Shown here: one piece after another, positions 58,201 through 64,000 of the stretch
How positions within the stretch are numbered: position 1 is the first letter of the stretch
Layout of the letters: each line of letters opens with the position of its first letter
Assembly: GCA_005281725.1 (NCBI GenBank)
Contig: SSBO01000003.1
Location: 2,717,824 to 2,781,823 of the forward strand
Origin: Wuchereria bancrofti
Lineage: Eukaryota; Nematoda; Chromadorea; Rhabditida; Onchocercidae
DNA length: 64,000 bases
Direction: 5' to 3'
Made by a program: the position numbers and the translations under genes
The notes under the pieces: generated by a model
Seen by the model: only the letters and a program-made list of their open reading frames with translations
What the model was told of the DNA's origin: nothing
The model's database searches: none

Positions 58201-61200
58201 AATTGTCAGAGAAGGTTGAGATTAATGGAAAACCATTCGATCAATTACCTGCCGTTTTACTTATTCTTGCATTGGTCACTTCAAATATGCGCGCACTGAA
58301 ATCATTAACTATAAAATTTGTTAGTTACTTCTCGATGAGATATTTGTCAGCATACCACCGAATTGCATTCTGTAACCTTGCAGTGTGTCTGGAAATTTTG
58401 TTGTCCTATTTTATTACTGTTTGGAATTATGATTATACTGATTGTTTTTATTTTCCCGGTTTTATGTACGCTATGCAAGGGCAGGGAGTGGGCAAGACTA
58501 AGTAACTTTACATTCTGAAAATAATTCAAAGACAATTTTGAATTTGTAAAACAGTACTTTATTTCATTCTTTTAATGAGTTACGTTTTTTCTTTTAAATT
58601 TTGTTACGGCGATTATTATAGACTGAATTAGATTTTTTTCAGGAAGCGATGAAATTATTGCATAGGTACGTGCCATGGGTGGATATATTGACTGTTGCAG
58701 ATCGCATATTACCATACTTGGTTTGTCGTGCACAGTTTTTTCTGTTTCTGAGAGAATTCGTAGCTTAAATGTACGAGTTTATTGATTTCTCGTACCTTAT
58801 ACGTCCTTATAATAACGGTTTCTGAATAAGAAATTTTTGTAGGTTGAAATGATGTTCGACTGCGTGGTTCAGGTTAGATGTGAAGCCATTTATTCAGTTA
58901 CTTCGCTACTAACATCATTCAAAGAAATACCACGTTATGAAACTCGATTATTTATCGATTACCTATTTCCAAGACTTGTAAGTTTCAATATGTGAAGGAT
59001 TTCCTTAGGCAACTCATTTTGCTAAAGCTAAAAGAATTATCAAGTTGTACTTGTGTACCAAACCGTTTATTCTATTATTCTAATTTTGCTAAAGCCAAAA
59101 ATTTTTAACTTTGTAAAAGTATAGTTTTCATTTCTCTATTAAATCACCGAAAGTTTTATAAAATCTGTTTTTTTTTTTCTCTGCGCTTCCCTATTTAAAA
59201 GATTTCACTAAGTTTATACTTCAGTTTAGAATATTCTCTTACTCATAATTCCCTTCCAAGTAGCCACGCAGCACATAGCTTTTATGGTTTCCACTAGTAA
59301 GTAATTTTGTAAAAGACTGTAGGCAACTTGGAAAGATAAATTTCATATTGCAATCGTAAAAATCAGAGTGAGGTTTTCGCCCTAATTTTAGCTGAATACT
59401 CGTCAAATAAATATTTGACATTTCAGAAATTTGTCTCGCTGGATCCAAATTGCAGAGTGCGAATAACTTTGGCACAGAATCTAGGTGATTTAGCCGAAGT
59501 TTCTTTCAGGTAGGCAGTGCTTTCAGTAGACTTTGCTCTCACTTCGAATTTTGACTCTCACTAAGCTCTCATTTCGGAAGTTAATCTCAGATTTATCCGT
59601 GAACGACTGAAAAATTTAACGGATGATTTATTGGATGGATCGATGGTTACCGAAATGGACAGAGGTGAACGTGAAAAACGGTTTGCAAGGCAAGAAACGA
59701 GAGCTCTTCAACAGACTGTTGTTGACATTTTCGTCAATTTATGTGACTCCAACAGCATTGTGAAGGTACGCGAATTTGTAAGAAGCTGACACTGGTTTCG
59801 CTTTTTTTACGTTTCACTGTTCAAAATTTTAAAGTTTCTTCATGTCTTAATAAAAGATTCATCAGATTCATCAGTTATGATCTCTTCGATCATTAAATTG
59901 ACTTTTCTTCAATTATGTTTTCAATTCCTTTCGATTTTAATTTTCCTTATTGTTTTAATTTCAAAATGATCTTGATTTCGGAAGGAAAGAGGAAAATTAA
60001 TTGGTGACACAATTTAATAATAATTTGGTGCAAATTGGGTCCCAGAATGTGATTTAAAAGTGGCATATGATTTTTGTTTGCAGCATAGCGTTGTCACCCC
60101 GCAGTCGTTGGTGAAGTTGTGTCATTTTTTTGACCGTCGGAAAGGTGAGATTTATTGTTACTTATTCAGCATTACTGATCTTCTCTTGACGGGGAATGAT
60201 TTGTAATAATATTTGAAATGATAAAGCTCTCGTTTCGGATTTATTTTTCAGTTTATTATCGCAGTAATATTTCTGGCTTTTCGAAAATTATTTTGCCCAT
60301 GGTGACAGAGGCAATTTTAGCAATAAGGAATGATATATTATGAAGCAAACTAGCTACTATAAAAAGACAATTGTGTTTCAAATCAAATTAAACTGCATCA
60401 TGACGCAGTGCAAATAAAGAACAGTTAACTTTGTAGTTCCAAAATTGTGACACTCTAGTAAATTAGTTCAGCTTTTCCGTGCTGGAAATTCTTTTTTGCT
60501 TAAAAAAATAAATTTCAATATTTTATAAGTGGAATTGCAGCAACGGATGTCCTGCTGTCGCATCTGATTACATTTTTGAATGATAAAGTCGACTGGCGTC
60601 TTCGAGGATCGTTTTTTGAATGCTGTCCAGTCATTGCTCATTTTGTTGGTCGTCAAAGTACTTATATTTTGAAAGCACTTCTTCAGCAGGTTAATACTTG
60701 TGTATTTTATATTTTTACATCACTTTAAGATCTTTTGTGTAATGCTAGACAATCTTCACGTTAATATGAAATCTTCATTATTGGTAGGAAATACAAGACA
60801 TGGAAGTAAAGTTAAAGCGAAGCGAAAGTATGAATGAAGATGATTGATTAAAGTGAAATAAAAAGGTAAATAAGCTTTAAGTAATTTCACGTAGTTAAGA
60901 TAAGAATAACAGAATGATCGTTTAGTTAGTGCATATGAAAAAGGCGGTAACCAAAAGTAAGAATAAAAATGTCGTTCTCTGTTTTAAATTTTATTGTATT
61001 TGTATTTAATTTTTATCTTTAACTAATATGAATTAATCGTCCTTATTTATATAAGGAAGCTTAATAAAGCCAAAAATAATCATGCTTTTTGTAGGAAAAA
61101 TGAACCCTCTAGTTATTGATTGATTGCGAAAACTTTTGGTTGGAAAATGGAGCTTAATATGCTTGATTTCATAACACTTAGTACTTTGTAAAAGGCTAAA

Positions 61201-64000
61201 ATGGTTTTTGATGGAGAGAATAACTTATATTTCAGGGTTTACATGATTACGAAGAATTTGTGCAGTTACGCACATTACATTGTATATGCCAATTATGTGA
61301 AAAAGATTTACTTGAGAAATCTGCTATTTACGAATTACTAAATGATATCGTTCCATTTTTGGCTCATCCGGTAAATATGTTTTAATTGATTCAGATTTTA
61401 AAGTTCTCGGGTGGTAACATTCTACTGAACTTATCATTTGATCATTGGGCCTATTTGTTTTATAAACTTTGCTTGTGCTTGGGAATTTAAAATTGAAAGA
61501 ATTGAAATTTTTTGTGACTAGAAAAAGCTAGAAATTAATGTATTCATCTACCATCCAAAATTTTATTTGTCGCTAGAACTCTTTTTCCATTTTCAGAATG
61601 AATATCTACGAATGGCAACGCTGAATATTTTGAGTACACTGGATGCAAAATTTAGTATAGCGGACATTTTATGTAAAGTAATGCCAGCGGTAGAACCTTA
61701 TGTAAAGGAACGACTAATAAAACTACGAAACAAGGTGCGTTTTCATTATACAGGTGCTTTACCTAAAGTACCAAAGTTATAATCTATTAGCTATTTAGCA
61801 TTTGCCAACTGAAATTAAGTTAGAGTAACAGTATCCAATTTTTATCATTTCATTAAAATCGGATTTAATTCACAAAAATCTTATTAGCAAAGTTTAAACA
61901 ATAACTAATATTATCTAGTTAACAAAGGACCAGTCAAATACGAAACTATGAAGTGATGGTACAATAGAAGCCTGAGTTAACTGTGTTTTTCTATTTCTAG
62001 TTGATATGTAGCAGTAGTTATTAAATCTTAATAGATATGAGGATATCTGAGGAAATTTTATATTTAACTTCTTTTTTTGTAGTTTGTAGTTAGCTCATCG
62101 CTAAAGCCGCATATTCCACGTCAGATTTGGAACTACGTGGTGAATGCCTCACCCGTCAAGTCACTGCTCGATTTCATGGCAGATAAACAGATATATTTAG
62201 CTTTGGATAATGGGTCAGATTCGTTGTTTGCAGTTAGCAGAAAGTTTGCCTTTTTTTTTATCTTTTTTTTCTTTTTTTCAAATTTTGATTATTAAATTTT
62301 TTCAAATATATTTTGTATTTTGTTAAAAGCATATGAAGTATTTGCTCTGAGTAGTCTCGGTCTATAGTCTGCAAATTTTTTCCAACATTATCTGTCGGTA
62401 TCCATTAGAACCTAATGTGTTTTAAATAAAAATTATTCCGTCCTTCTCCGGGCCAAATATAACGATAAATTCGAAACATTTTTTAACATGAAAATGAAAA
62501 GTTAACTTATTTCAAAACATTGGTTAGAATATACATGGATAAGAGTTGGCAAGTAATGATTTTCTGTTCTAGATATCAGCCAATTTCGGCGCAGTTGGAA
62601 TCTTACTTAAAACATTTGGAAAATTTGGGCTTAGATCATAATATGGAAGATAAATTAGTTCGTTTTGAGGATACGATAACTAAAATGGTTGATTTTCGTA
62701 CCAGGTTTGATTATCCTACTAAATTTTCGAATTTCTTGAAACGACTCAAAAATTGATTTGAAGTCACTTTTATCAGTAATGAAGTGTGTGATTAAATTCT
62801 CGAATAAGTTTTATTATATGAGTCAGTTCTCGTTGATTTACTGAAGTAACAAGGTGAAATATCCGTAAATCTGCTTTAATATTGACTGAAATAACTTGAC
62901 ACAATACACTTTTGTGTAATTGAAAGTAGATAATTGCAAAAGTGAATGTACAAATGTTGTAGTGCCACTGTTAATGTATTATACTAACTGCTGAATTGAT
63001 CAGTGCTTAGCTTATTTCGGTAATTAATTTGTTTTATGTAAGGAGAAAATCAGCCACATTTATTGTGTACTGCAAATAATTCTGTAATTACAGCTTGGGT
63101 GCTGCTAGCGTTAATCTGAACCTTGGTGTCATTGATTTGACAGAAACGAATGTCAAATTGCATGTCTTCGACCTTAGCAGTGATCCGAAAACAGCGTGTG
63201 TTAAGGTCTGTCTTCATCGGTTGAACCGGAGAACAAACACTCTTTACATTTCAGTGCTTGATAAGGATTTATCTGCAAAAAACTGAATAGTTTATTGAAT
63301 TATTTTTCCTGAATACACAAAAAACTATAAAATTTATAATTGGGAACCAATTTATTTCATTTTTTCATTTTTTTTTAGACAATTAGTGCAAATGGCCAAT
63401 GTCCTACGGAATGGCGAAATATTTATGATGATGTTAGTACGCTTGTACCAAATTTTGGTGGAACTTCAGGATCTCTTCTTGCTTCAGATGTACGGGAATT
63501 GTCCGAATATGCTTTATCAACATCGGGTTTTTCACATCTTGGAACTGATCACAATTTTGCTGGTAATTCTTTAGGAAAACGTTTACTTGATGCTTTTCTA
63601 GAAATTCGCATTTCACAATAATTTTTCTGCAATTTTTTCTTATATTAATTTTTTTTTAATTTTATTTCCAAAAATTTTTAATTTAAGGTGGGAATGTAGC
63701 TCATTTTTTAGCCTGGTAGAAGTCATAAACCATTTATTAAATGTCAGAATCAAATAAATTGGCTGCCTGATGATCACAACATTAATAAATAAACAGTATT
63801 ACAGTACGTTCATCGGCTTGTAAAATAATGCTATCAGAGCTATTAACTCACAAAAGAGAACGTTATGCAAAACGTCAAAGACTTCATCCAATCATATATT
63901 CTGGAAGTTCTTCCGCTAATTCCAATTCATCTTTGCCGTTACCATCTATACGTCTTGGTAGCAATTTAGTTTCCCATCTGCATGAACATAAAGCGGCAAT
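55234..64000 (+). CDS. vps-15: VPS15 / PIK3R4 (regulatory subunit of class III PI3-kinase), 22 exons, 3' end outside window
   Basis: Exons: 55234-55325, 55815-55932, 56012-56074, 56443-56526, 56611-56739, 56970-57211, 57326-57455, 57705-57859, 58169-58319, 58643-58720, 58843-58977, 59427-59509, 59591-59765, 60084-60144, 60541-60689, 61236-61370, 61597-61734, 62083-62213, 62573-62704, 63094-63205, 63379-63562, 63805-64000. All phases agree; 957 codons are present, against about 1350 residues for the full family. MGNVLS carries the N-myristoylation glycine. The kinase-like domain has [12 protein letters not shown], Lys53 (SVLKVF), HGDLKTQN (131-138, HGD instead of HRD), TDFASFKP (DFA instead of DFG, typical of VPS15) and APERF (183-187). 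HEAT-type helices follow, for example [20 protein letters not shown], about 330-800. A Ser-rich linker leads to [11 protein letters not shown], where the WD40 propeller starts and the window ends. The family role is to anchor and activate VPS34 on endosomes and autophagosomes for PI3P synthesis. Confidence 0.95.

Overview
The window looks like genomic DNA from a nematode, most likely a clade III or filarial species. That is inferred from four things: very AT-rich sequence, short exons separated by AT-rich introns, start codons placed directly after perfect splice acceptors (the pattern left by spliced-leader trans-splicing), and the gene families present. There is no bacterial operon structure, no CRISPR, no rRNA and no tRNA that I could find.

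Layout. (1) 1-2657: mostly non-coding, with one weak candidate terminal exon. (2) 2658-8784, plus strand: a complete 13-exon mucolipin (TRPML, cup-5 type) channel gene, about 646 residues, every exon junction phase-consistent. (3) 8785-36274: about 27 kb of AT-rich 'gene desert' holding tandem duplications, a perfect 44-bp palindrome, microsatellites and several orphan exon-like open stretches that I cannot assign. (4) 36391-39330 (+): a large exon encoding a proline-rich actin-regulatory protein with four WIP/verprolin-type WH2 motifs, probably spliced to a glutamine-rich last exon at 40727-41272. (5) 41273-48252: AT-rich intergenic DNA, then a CpG-containing, ATGT/ACAT microsatellite-rich island at about 45.4-47.4 kb with coding-like stretches on its flanks. 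(6) 48253-52480 (+): a complete five-exon MADF-domain gene (283 residues). (7) 54238-52551 (-): a complete four-exon gene for a small membrane-anchored acyl-CoA-binding-domain protein (124 residues), tail-to-tail with the MADF gene (70 bp between stop codons). (8) 55234-64000 (+): 22 exons of VPS15 (regulatory subunit of the class III PI3-kinase), from the N-myristoylation start through the pseudokinase and HEAT region to the first residues of the WD40 domain, where the window ends.

Functional theme. VPS15 (production of PI3P on endosomes and autophagosomes) and mucolipin (a late-endosome/lysosome cation channel gated by the PI3P derivative PI(3,5)P2) act in the same membrane system. They lie about 46 kb apart with unrelated genes between, so I do not claim a functional cluster. 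Intron-exon structures were built by hand from homology to remembered families, splice consensus and phase arithmetic. RNA-seq would be decisive.
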